Shown piece by piece: positions 53,298-60,627 of a stretch of 64,000 bases of DNA. The stretch comes from Lachnospira pectinoschiza. Its GTDB lineage: Bacteria > Bacillota > Clostridia > Lachnospirales > Lachnospiraceae. The stretch covers positions 1 through 64,000 of the forward strand of contig NZ_JAJCRR010000004.1 in NCBI RefSeq assembly GCF_020564355.1. The letters run 5' to 3'. Below the pieces are notes generated by a model. The model ran no database searches. It was not told where the DNA came from and was given only the letters and a program-made list of their open reading frames with translations. A program made the translations under genes and the position numbers. How positions within the stretch are numbered: the first letter of the stretch is position 1; the number at the start of each line of letters is the position of its first letter.

Positions 53298-53340
53298 AAA
53301 AGGGTCTGTATCAACAATTTGCTGATGCAGACCCTTTTTG
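53298..53340 (+). terminator. Terminator after feoB
   Basis: AAAGGGTCTGTATCA (53299-53313) pairs with TGATGCAGACCCTTT (53323-53337) with one mismatch, followed by TT. It may reduce read-through to the next genes. Confidence 0.8.
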
Positions 53341-53385
53341 TCAAATGGAAAAATTTATATTTGTATTAGAAAGGATTGGTGTATT

Positions 53386-53520
53386 ATGGGAACAGTTATT
53401 GTTGGAATCATTGTACTTGCAATCGCAGGCGGTGCAGCATACAGCCTGCACCGTGACAAGAAAAACGGAAAATCGCAGTGCGGTGGGGATTGCAGCCGTT
53501 GTGGCGGACACTGTCATTAA
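53386..53520 (+). CDS. FeoB-associated Cys-rich membrane peptide
   Basis: A 44-residue protein: one membrane helix (TVIVGIIVLAIAGGAAYSL) and a short tail rich in Cys, Gly and His (CGGDCSRCGGHCH). It matches the small FeoB-associated Cys-rich membrane proteins of Firmicutes, thought to help ferrous iron delivery. ATG 53386 follows AGAAAGGATTGG. The N-terminus MGTVIVGIIV resembles that of the HMA protein at 59.8 kb. Confidence 0.85.
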   Translation: MGTVIVGIIVLAIAGGAAYSLHRDKKNGKSQCGGDCSRCGGHCH

Positions 53521-53548
53521 ACGAAAACTAAAAAGAAAAGAGGCTTAG

Positions 53549-53953
53549 ATGAAAAAAATAGTAAATGGAATCTGTATTTGTCTGGGATTTTTATCCCTTG
53601 CACTCGGCATTGTTGGTGCAGTCCTTCCGGTACTGCCCACAACGCCGTTTTTAATTCTTTCGGCAGCGCTGTTTGCAAAAAGCTCGGAACGCTTTCACAC
53701 ATGGCTGCTGTCCACAAAGCTGTATCAGCGGTATATCGGGGATGCGGTACATAAAAAGCAGATGACAAAAAAAGCAAAGCGGAATCTGCTGGTAACACTG
53801 GGGATTATTTTTGCCATTGGTTTATACTTTTCGCCGCTGTTTGCAAAAATAATTATTTTGATTGTAGCGGCGGGACACTTTTACTACTTCCTGTTCCGGA
53901 TTAAAACAGTAGACGAACAGGATAGCATGGAGCTTGAAAATGAGTGCGAATAA
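53549..53953 (+). CDS. DUF454 (YbaN-type) membrane protein
   Basis: A 134-residue membrane protein with three to four helices. The family hallmark LSLALGIVGAVLPVLPTTPFLILSAALFAKSSERFHTWLL is present at residues 13-55. Function unknown; in other bacteria the family occurs near heme or iron genes. AAGAGG precedes the ATG. Its end overlaps the next gene by 14 bp, so they are co-translated. Confidence 0.88.
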   Translation: MKKIVNGICICLGFLSLALGIVGAVLPVLPTTPFLILSAALFAKSSERFHTWLLSTKLYQRYIGDAVHKKQMTKKAKRNLLVTLGIIFAIGLYFSPLFAKIIILIVAAGHFYYFLFRIKTVDEQDSMELENECE

Positions 53954-54305
53954 AATAGATGTGGAAAAGAAACGGGCAGAAGAAAAAAAGCTTTTGTCCG
54001 TTATGATAGGAATATACTGCCGTGGTAATCACGGCGGCAATGATGGGAATAAAAAAGAATTGTGCGATTCCTGCAAAAAACTGGAGGAATATGCGCTTTT
54101 CAGGACAGAAAAATGCCCATTTATGGAAACAAAGACTTTTTGCAGTGCCTGTAAGGTTCACTGTTATGCAAAAGAACAGCGGGAACAGATTCGTGCAGTC
54201 ATGCGTTATGCAGGACCGCGGATGATATTTTCTCACCCGGTACTTGCATTAAAGCACATACGGACGACCATAAAAGAAAAGAGGAAAAAGAAAAATGTTT
54301 CATAA
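53940..54305 (+). CDS. YgbA-like protein (nitrous oxide-stimulated promoter family)
   Basis: A 121-residue protein with many cysteines and histidines: IYCRGNHGG, LCDSCKKL, KCPFMETKTFCSACKVHCY. This fits the YgbA family, annotated as nitrous oxide-stimulated promoter protein, linked in enterobacteria to recovery from nitrosative stress. Clustered cysteines suggest a metal or iron-sulfur site. GGAG precedes ATG 53940. It overlaps both the DUF454 gene and the next ABC gene, indicating one operon. Confidence 0.8.
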   Translation: MSANKIDVEKKRAEEKKLLSVMIGIYCRGNHGGNDGNKKELCDSCKKLEEYALFRTEKCPFMETKTFCSACKVHCYAKEQREQIRAVMRYAGPRMIFSHPVLALKHIRTTIKEKRKKKNVS

Positions 54306-56025
54306 ACGGCTCATGCAGGAATTTCGTGATAACATGAAATACGTTGCGGGCATGGTTGCAACACAGTGGCTCATGCTGATTGCAAATGTATTTTTTATGT
54401 ATACGCTTGCCGGATTCATCAGCAGTGCGGCAGACGGCACGGCAAAGACAGCTGATTTGCAGAAGATTTTTATTGTGCTGGCATGTGTTATCGCAGTGCG
54501 TGCGGTAAGCACCTATGTCAATAGCAGACTTTCATTTGCGGCTTCCTGCAATGTAAAATCCAGAATCCGTAAAATGGTCTATGAAAAACTCATGCGTTTT
54601 TCGGGTTCATACAGAGAACATCTCTCCAGTGCGGAAGCGGTACAGATTAGTACGGAGGGCGTAGAACAGTTAGAGATTTATTTCGGGAAATATGTGCCGC
54701 AGTTTTTCTACAGTATGTTAGCGCCGCTGACACTTTTTGTCATTGTTGGCATGATGAACTGGACGGTTGCGGTGGTTTTATTAATCTGTGTACCGCTGAT
54801 ACCGGTATCCATTATTGCCGTGCAGAAATTTGCAAAGAAAATGCTGGCAAAATACTGGGGAACATACACAGAGCTTGGTGACTCCTTTTTGGAAAGCCTT
54901 CAGGGACTGACAACCTTAAAAATATACAGTGCCGATGAACGCTATGCGAAAAAAATGGATGAGGAAGCCGAAAAGTTCAGAAAAGTGACAATGCGTGTGC
55001 TGATTATGCAGTTGAATTCCATCAGTATCATGGATTTGGTGGCATACGGCGGTGCGGCACTCGGTATTGCACTCAGCCTTTTGAAATTAAAAAACGGTGC
55101 AGTTACACTGACGGAGTGTTTCTTTATCATTATGATTTCGGCAGAATTTTTCCTGCCGCTTCGTATGCTCGGTTCATTTTTCCATATTGCGATGAATGGC
55201 AATGCGGCGGCGGACAAGATTTTTAAACTACTCGATACCAAAGAACCGGAAGAAGGCAGTATTAAAGAAACAGAAGGACAGACCATTTGTTTTGAAAATA
55301 TCAGTTTTTCGTATACACCGGAGAAACAGGTATTAAAAGAAGTCAGCTTTTCAACCAAAGAACGGGGGATAACGGCATTGGTCGGTACTTCCGGCTGTGG
55401 AAAAAGTACAATTACATCCCTGTTAATGAAGGAAAACAAGCCGCAGTCCGGCATGATTACCTTAGGCGGCGAAGTGCTGTCTGATTTTACGACAGAAGGG
55501 CTGATGAAAAAGATTACAAGAATCACGCATGACAGCTATATTTTTAAAGGCACGGTGCGCGAAAATCTGGCAATGGGCTGTGAAACTGCTTCCGAACCGG
55601 AAATGCGGGAAGCGCTCGGACAGGTCGACCTGCTTGGCTTTGTTGAAGAAAACGGCGGACTGGATATGGAAATTCTGGAAAAGGGTGCGAATCTTTCCGG
55701 CGGACAGAAACAGCGTCTGGCACTGGCCCGCGCCTTACTGCATGACAGTCCGGTTTACATTTTTGATGAAGCCACTTCCAACGTCGATGTGGAAAGCGAA
55801 AATAAAATCATGGAAATTGTACAGGATCTGGCACGTGAAAAGTCTGTTATTCTGATTTCACACAGACTGGCAAATGTGACTGCAGCAGATAAAATTTTAT
55901 ATATGGAACAGGGAAAAATCGCAGAAAGCGGAACCCACGAACAGCTTATGGAACAGAATAAAGCCTATGCGGCGCTGTTTAACAAACAGCAGGAATTAGA
56001 GCATTTCAGAGAGGAGGCGGTATAA
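54295..56025 (+). CDS. CydD-like ABC exporter half, permease-ATPase
   Basis: A 576-residue fused membrane/ATPase protein. Six membrane helices occupy about residues 15-300; the nucleotide domain has TSGCGKST (Walker A, near residue 367), LSGGQKQRLALARALL, IFDEATSNVD and the switch ISHRLA. It pairs with the next gene to form a heterodimeric exporter of the CydDC type, which exports thiols or moves heme-related compounds. Membership of the feo operon supports a metal, heme or thiol role, but the substrate is not shown. Starts inside the YgbA-like gene. Confidence 0.88.
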   Translation: MFHKRLMQEFRDNMKYVAGMVATQWLMLIANVFFMYTLAGFISSAADGTAKTADLQKIFIVLACVIAVRAVSTYVNSRLSFAASCNVKSRIRKMVYEKLMRFSGSYREHLSSAEAVQISTEGVEQLEIYFGKYVPQFFYSMLAPLTLFVIVGMMNWTVAVVLLICVPLIPVSIIAVQKFAKKMLAKYWGTYTELGDSFLESLQGLTTLKIYSADERYAKKMDEEAEKFRKVTMRVLIMQLNSISIMDLVAYGGAALGIALSLLKLKNGAVTLTECFFIIMISAEFFLPLRMLGSFFHIAMNGNAAADKIFKLLDTKEPEEGSIKETEGQTICFENISFSYTPEKQVLKEVSFSTKERGITALVGTSGCGKSTITSLLMKENKPQSGMITLGGEVLSDFTTEGLMKKITRITHDSYIFKGTVRENLAMGCETASEPEMREALGQVDLLGFVEENGGLDMEILEKGANLSGGQKQRLALARALLHDSPVYIFDEATSNVDVESENKIMEIVQDLAREKSVILISHRLANVTAADKILYMEQGKIAESGTHEQLMEQNKAYAALFNKQQELEHFREEAV

Positions 56026-57684
56026 ATGAAATCAAGAAGCGGTATACAGGTAATGGCAGGACTGATTGGCATGATCCGTCCCCTGCTTTCTAAAATGTGC
56101 CTCGCAGTATTAATGGGCTGTGTGGGTAATCTGATGGCAACATTTATTACCGTCTTGGGTGCATACGGACTGACAACACTGCTTGGACTAACCGGCGGAT
56201 TAAAGCTTTCGGTGATATTTACACTCCTTGCGGTATTTTCGGTACTGCGCGGTATCCTGCGGTATGCGGAGCAGGCAAGCAACCACTACATTGCATTTAA
56301 ACTGCTTGCAGAAATCCGTCATCAGGTATTTGCGGCACTGCGAAAGCTCGCACCGGCAAAGTTAGACGGCAGTGACAAGGGAAATCTGATTTCCATTATC
56401 ACAACTGATATCGAGTTACTTGAAGTATTTTATGCGCATACAGTTTCTCCTATTGCGATAGCAATTATTACATCGCTGTTTATGAGCATTTTTATCGGAC
56501 GGTTTGATGTGCGGCTCGGACTTCTTGCTTTTGTATTTTATGTTATCGTGGGTGCGGGTATCCCACTGGTAAACGGAAAACTCGGCAGTGCGCTGGGCGG
56601 ACAGTACCGGAAGCAGTATGGCGGATTAAATACGGCGGTGCTTGACAATCTCTACGGCATGGAAGAAATTATCCAGTATCAGGCAAAGGAAAAACGTCTG
56701 AAAAATATTGAGGGCTATACCGATTCTCTTGAAAAGGTCAACAGTCGTTTAAAGAGCAACGAAGCGGTACAGCGGATTGTAACCGATGCCGTGATTTTAC
56801 TTGCGGGAGCGTCTATGCTTGCAGTCAGTATGAACCTTTACTGGGACGGAACAGTGTCCTTTAACGCGGTACTGATTTGTACGGTTGCAATGCTTGGTTC
56901 ATTCGGACCGGTATCGGCATTATCCGCACTTTCAAACAATCTGACACAGACACTTGCAAGCGGAAACCGTGTATTAAATCTTTTAGAGGAAGAACCGGTC
57001 GTGGAAGATGTGACCGACGGTGCGGCTGCGGCAGACGGTGTGATTGCGGCAGAGCATCTCGACTTTACTTACAGCGAAACGGACGGCAGTACACGCCATG
57101 TCTTTTCGGATTTTTCAGCGGAATTTAAGCCGGACCGCATTTACGGAATTTTAGGAAAGAGCGGTTGCGGAAAGTCCACCCTGTTAAAGCTGATGATGCG
57201 TTTTTACGAAACGGACGGCGGTGCAATTACGTACGGCGGTAAAAATGTCAATGAAATCAATACGGAAGCACTGCGCAGACACATTTCCTATGTCACACAG
57301 GAAACGTTTTTATTTCAGGATACGATTGAAAATAATATCAAAGTGGCAAAGGCAGATGCGACAAGAGAGGAAGTGTGTGCGGCGGCGAAAAAGGCGGCAA
57401 TTCACGAATTTATCGAATCCCTGCCAAACGGATATGATACAAAGCTTTCAGAACTTGGCGATTCACTATCCGGTGGGGAACGCCAGCGAATCGGCATTGC
57501 GCGTGCGTTTTTACATGACTGTCCGGTCATCTTCTTAGACGAGCCAACCAGCAATATTGACAGTCTGAACGAAAGCATTATTTTAAAGAGTCTGCACACG
57601 GAAAAGCAGGGAAAGCAGATTCTTTTGGTGTCCCACAGAAAGTCAACCATGGCGATTGCCGATACGGTTATCGAAATGAATTGA
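56026..57684 (+). CDS. CydC-like ABC exporter half, permease-ATPase
   Basis: A 552-residue partner starting immediately after the previous stop codon, with GAGGAGG ahead. The membrane part covers about residues 1-310. The ATPase has GKSGCGKST near residue 383, LSGGERQRIGIARAFLHD, IFLDEPTSNID and VSHRKST, where the usual switch histidine is present. The two halves differ clearly, so they form a heterodimer. The C-terminus is short, without the extra segment of E. coli CydC. Confidence 0.88.
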   Translation: MKSRSGIQVMAGLIGMIRPLLSKMCLAVLMGCVGNLMATFITVLGAYGLTTLLGLTGGLKLSVIFTLLAVFSVLRGILRYAEQASNHYIAFKLLAEIRHQVFAALRKLAPAKLDGSDKGNLISIITTDIELLEVFYAHTVSPIAIAIITSLFMSIFIGRFDVRLGLLAFVFYVIVGAGIPLVNGKLGSALGGQYRKQYGGLNTAVLDNLYGMEEIIQYQAKEKRLKNIEGYTDSLEKVNSRLKSNEAVQRIVTDAVILLAGASMLAVSMNLYWDGTVSFNAVLICTVAMLGSFGPVSALSALSNNLTQTLASGNRVLNLLEEEPVVEDVTDGAAAADGVIAAEHLDFTYSETDGSTRHVFSDFSAEFKPDRIYGILGKSGCGKSTLLKLMMRFYETDGGAITYGGKNVNEINTEALRRHISYVTQETFLFQDTIENNIKVAKADATREEVCAAAKKAAIHEFIESLPNGYDTKLSELGDSLSGGERQRIGIARAFLHDCPVIFLDEPTSNIDSLNESIILKSLHTEKQGKQILLVSHRKSTMAIADTVIEMN

Positions 57685-57733
57685 CAAAAGCGGAAAACTG
57701 TTATAGAATTTATCCTATCGGATTACTAGGATA
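57681..57733 (+). promoter_or_regulatory. Internal promoter with inverted repeat before tcdA
   Basis: TTGACA (57681-57686) overlaps the ABC stop codon; TAGAAT (57704-57709) follows after 17 bp. Next comes TATCCTA (57711-57717), nine bases, TAGGATA (57727-57733), then AAGGAG. The inverted repeat sits at the predicted transcript start and touches the ribosome site, so it could be an operator or an RNA hairpin. Confidence 0.5.
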
Positions 57734-57748
57734 AAGGAGAATGAACAG

Positions 57749-58552
57749 ATGCTCACGCAATTTTCAAGAACAGAGCTTTTGCTTGGAAAAGAAGCAATGG
57801 AGCGGCTGGCACAGTCACGGGTTGCTGTGTTTGGTGTCGGAGGCGTAGGCGGTTATGTGGTCGAAGCACTTGTACGAAGTGGTGTCGGTGCATTTGATCT
57901 GATTGATGATGATAAAGTATGCCTGACGAATTTAAACAGACAGATTATAGCAACCAGAAAAACAGTCGGAAAATATAAGGCAGAAGTGATGACAGAAAGA
58001 ATCGCAGAGATTAATCCGCAGGCGGACGTAAGAATTCACAAGTGTTTTTTCCTGCCTGAAAATGCAGAGGAATTTCCGTTTGATGAATATGATTACATTG
58101 TCGATGCCGTGGATACGGTGACGGCAAAAATCGCGCTTGTAATGAAGGCACAGGAAATGCAAATTCCGATTATCAGCAGCATGGGTGCGGGCAACAAGTT
58201 AGACGGCAGCCAGTTTAAAGTGGCAGATATTTATAAGACAAAGGTCTGTCCGCTGGCAAAAGTCATGCGCCGCGAGTTAAAAAAGCGTGGTGTAAAAAAG
58301 CTTAAAGTTGTCTATTCAGAAGAAAAACCGACAAGGCCGATTGAAGATATGTCCATTAGCTGCCGTACAAACTGTATCTGCCCGCCGGGGGCAAAACATA
58401 AATGTACAGAGCGCAGGGACATTCCGGGAAGTGTAGCATTTGTTCCGTCCGTTGCGGGACTGATTATTGCAGGCGAAGTTGTCAAAGACCTGTGTGCAGG
58501 CAGTGACAGGACAACATTTTCCGGAAAATGGGAACGAACCGGTTTTACATAA
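57749..58552 (+). CDS. tcdA: TcdA-like tRNA threonylcarbamoyladenosine dehydratase
   Basis: A 267-residue ThiF/E1-like enzyme that cyclises t6A37 in tRNA using ATP. The nucleotide motif FGVGGVGGYVVEALVRSGVG is at residues 28-47, DDDKVCLTNLNRQI-like DKVCLTNLNRQ near 52, and the catalytic-type cysteine region CRTNCICPPGAKHKC near 205. It resembles TcdA (YgdL) more than ThiF by length and by the late Cys region. AAGGAG precedes the ATG. It lies between the feo operon and an SGNH gene under its own likely promoter. Confidence 0.9.
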   Translation: MLTQFSRTELLLGKEAMERLAQSRVAVFGVGGVGGYVVEALVRSGVGAFDLIDDDKVCLTNLNRQIIATRKTVGKYKAEVMTERIAEINPQADVRIHKCFFLPENAEEFPFDEYDYIVDAVDTVTAKIALVMKAQEMQIPIISSMGAGNKLDGSQFKVADIYKTKVCPLAKVMRRELKKRGVKKLKVVYSEEKPTRPIEDMSISCRTNCICPPGAKHKCTERRDIPGSVAFVPSVAGLIIAGEVVKDLCAGSDRTTFSGKWERTGFT

Positions 58553-58603
58553 GACATGCGGCAAAAAAAGTGCAGGAGAAATGCAGGAAAGAGAGGTGGC
58601 ACG

Positions 58604-59242
58604 ATGAAGCAGATTTTATGTTTTGGAGATTCAAATACGTATGGACTGGTTCCGGCGACAACAGACCGCTACGGCTGGGGTGTGCGCTGGACAAGCATTA
58701 TAAATGAAAAACTGGGATTGCAGGAATACCGTGTGATAGAGGAAGGACTTTGCGGCAGGACAACGGTATTTGACGACCCGTTCCGCGAAGGCAGACGGGG
58801 AACACAGTTGTTTCCAACACTGCTTGAAACCCATCGTCTGCTGGACTGCATTGTGATTATGCTCGGCACAAATGACTGCAAGACAGTTTACGGCGCATCT
58901 GCCGGTGTGATAGCAAAAGGTGTTGAAAAACTGATAGAGCAGGCACAGCGGTTTGCAAAAGATACGCCCATTTTACTGATTTCACCGATTCATCTGGGAG
59001 AGGGTGTCTGGGAAAAAGGCTTTGATACGGAGTTTAATGAAAATTCTGTTGCCGTCTCAAAGGGACTGGCAGAGGAGTATCGTAAAGTCAGTGAAAAATA
59101 CGGGCTGGCATTTTTAAATGCCGCGGATTACGCACAGCCGGGAGCTGCCGACAGAGAGCATCTGGACGAGGAAGGACATCAGCGGCTTGCAGAGGCGGTA
59201 CTGCACGAAATAAAGAACATTATTGATAAAAAAAATCAATAA
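58604..59242 (+). CDS. SGNH/GDSL-family hydrolase
   Basis: A 212-residue esterase-like protein. Block I is CFGDSNTYGL (nucleophile Ser near residue 10), the Gly block is around GLCGRTTVFDD, block III is MLGTNDCKTVYG, and the late D-x2-H is EHLDEEGHQRLAEAV. It has no signal peptide, so it acts in the cytoplasm, perhaps on acylated sugars. The arylesterase type of this family fits. ATG 58604 follows GAGAGG; an in-frame start at 58556 is less likely. Substrate unknown. Confidence 0.88.
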   Translation: MKQILCFGDSNTYGLVPATTDRYGWGVRWTSIINEKLGLQEYRVIEEGLCGRTTVFDDPFREGRRGTQLFPTLLETHRLLDCIVIMLGTNDCKTVYGASAGVIAKGVEKLIEQAQRFAKDTPILLISPIHLGEGVWEKGFDTEFNENSVAVSKGLAEEYRKVSEKYGLAFLNAADYAQPGAADREHLDEEGHQRLAEAVLHEIKNIIDKKNQ

Positions 59243-59244
59243 AA

Positions 59245-59280
59245 GTTATTAACAACTAACGCAAATAAGAGTATACTAAC
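59245..59280 (+). promoter_or_regulatory. Promoter of the Fur-like operon with iron box
   Basis: TTAACA (59249-59254), 17 bp, TATACT (59272-59277) is a likely promoter. GTTAT-N6-CTAAC (59245-59260), one mismatch from the GTTAG-N6-CTAAC motif, covers the -35. A second, weaker half-site with CTAAC at 59276-59280 overlaps the -10. Confidence 0.6.
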
Positions 59281-59324
59281 CCATAGAGGATTGAAAAAAA
59301 TTATCAATAAGAGGGCTGGTATTT

Positions 59325-59798
59325 ATGGAGAGTAATCAGAACAGTCTGGAACGCTATCAGCGGACACAGATGAGGAAAGAAAATATTATTGAAAAGCTGC
59401 GGGAGCGCGGCTGCCGGATTACAAAGCAGCGGCAGATTCTGCTGGATGTTATTTTAAAAGAGGAATGTTCCTGTTGTAAGGAGATTTATTACAAAGCAGC
59501 CCGGCGCGACAGTAAAATCGGAATGGCAACCGTTTACCGTATGATGAATATGCTTGAGGAAATCGGTGCTGTCAGTCGGCGCGGAACGTACAAGGTGTCG
59601 GGACTTCCGGCGCAGGACGGGGTATGTCTGGTGGAATTAGAAGATAACAGCACTATTACCGTGTCGATGGCAACGTGGAATCAGATTGTCCAGTGCGGGC
59701 TGGAAGCATGCGGCTATACACAGGGGCAGAAGGTAAAATGTGTAGTAGCGGGTCAGCCGGATGACAGAGAGGAAGAAAAAAGATGGGAACAATTATAA
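59325..59798 (+). CDS. Fur-family regulator with atypical C-terminus
   Basis: A 157-residue protein. Residues 15-90 form the Fur winged helix (RGCRITKQRQILLDVIL, CSCCKEIYYKAARRDSKIGMATVYRMMNMLEEIGAV). The C-terminal half (LAQDGVCLVELEDNST-like, then ITVSMATWNQIVQCGL) lacks the HHDH metal site and the CxxC pairs of classical Fur, so metal sensing must differ. AAGAGGGCTGG precedes the ATG. It is co-transcribed with an HMA protein (16-bp overlap), DUF6110 and a P-type ATPase, which are probably its targets. Confidence 0.82.
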   Translation: MESNQNSLERYQRTQMRKENIIEKLRERGCRITKQRQILLDVILKEECSCCKEIYYKAARRDSKIGMATVYRMMNMLEEIGAVSRRGTYKVSGLPAQDGVCLVELEDNSTITVSMATWNQIVQCGLEACGYTQGQKVKCVVAGQPDDREEEKRWEQL

Positions 59799-60154
59799 TT
59801 ATTGCAGTACTGGTGGTACTTGTTTTATTTGCATTTCGCGGAAGCTTTGCACACTTTAAGGGCGAAGGCGGCTGCTGTGGCGGTGGCGACAATGAGCCAA
59901 AGCAAAAAAAGAAAAAGCTGGCTGGTGAAGTCATTGCTACCAAGATTATCAGTATTGAAGGCATGCACTGTGAAAACTGTAAAAATACCGTAGAAAAGTA
60001 TATCAATCAGATTGATGGTGCATCGGCACAGGTGAATTTGAAAAAGAATATTGCGGTTGTGCAGTTGGACAGACCGGTTGAGGATACAGATTTAAGAACT
60101 GCCGTAGCAAGAGCCGGATTTACAGTTGCCGGCATTGAGCAGATGGAGGCTTGA
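59783..60154 (+). CDS. Membrane-anchored heavy-metal-associated (HMA) protein
   Basis: A 123-residue protein: one N-terminal membrane helix (TIIIIAVLVVLVLFAF), a Gly/Cys motif GEGGCCGGGD, a lysine-rich linker, and an HMA domain with the metal pair in GMHCENC. The first 40 residues resemble the FeoB-associated Cys-rich peptide, so this looks like a fusion of that peptide with a metallochaperone. It could hand a metal to the ATPase two genes downstream. It overlaps the Fur-like gene. Confidence 0.85.
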   Translation: MGTIIIIAVLVVLVLFAFRGSFAHFKGEGGCCGGGDNEPKQKKKKLAGEVIATKIISIEGMHCENCKNTVEKYINQIDGASAQVNLKKNIAVVQLDRPVEDTDLRTAVARAGFTVAGIEQMEA

Positions 60155-60267
60155 TGAATGAGATAATGATAAGATTTCTCAATAAGGCAAAAAGTAGTGG
60201 AAATTTTATCTTAACGGCATTAAAATAGCTGATAAACAAAAAACGGCAAAAACAGGAGGATTTTATT

Positions 60268-60585
60268 ATGTTAAAGAACTTCAAGAAAATTGACACAAAG
60301 CACACAGGATTATTTGCAGCAGGCGTATTATTCGGTACTGCGGGAATTAAGATTTTAGCAAGTGAAGATGCAAGAAAACTGTATGCAAACTGCACAGCAG
60401 CCGTACTTCGTGCCAAGGAATGTGTCATGAAGACTGCTACAAACATTCAGGAACACGCAGAGGACATCTATGCAGAAGCACAGCAGATTAACGAAGACAG
60501 AGCCGCAAAGGAAGCTGTTATTGATGACGAATCAGATTTCGTAGAGGACACAGAAGAAGCAGCAGAAGCCGAGGATGCAGAATAA
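60268..60585 (+). CDS. DUF6110 family protein
   Basis: A 105-residue protein with one hydrophobic segment (GLFAAGVLFGTAGIKIL, residues 14-30), a helix with LYANCTAAVLRAKECVM and a strongly acidic tail (DDESDFVEDTEEAAEAEDAE). It matches DUF6110, a family found next to P1B-type ATPases in Clostridia. The acidic tail might hold cations. CAGGAGG precedes the ATG. Function unknown. Confidence 0.8.
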   Translation: MLKNFKKIDTKHTGLFAAGVLFGTAGIKILASEDARKLYANCTAAVLRAKECVMKTATNIQEHAEDIYAEAQQINEDRAAKEAVIDDESDFVEDTEEAAEAEDAE

Positions 60586-60627
60586 TTTTTAGAAGGCAAT
60601 AAAAATGCCTGCGGAATGGAGAAAAGT

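Noticed and set aside
57749..58552. thiF to complete the thiSGH pathway
   Set aside because: Length, the C-terminal CRTNCICPPG region and context fit TcdA better; it is 40 kb from thiSGH.
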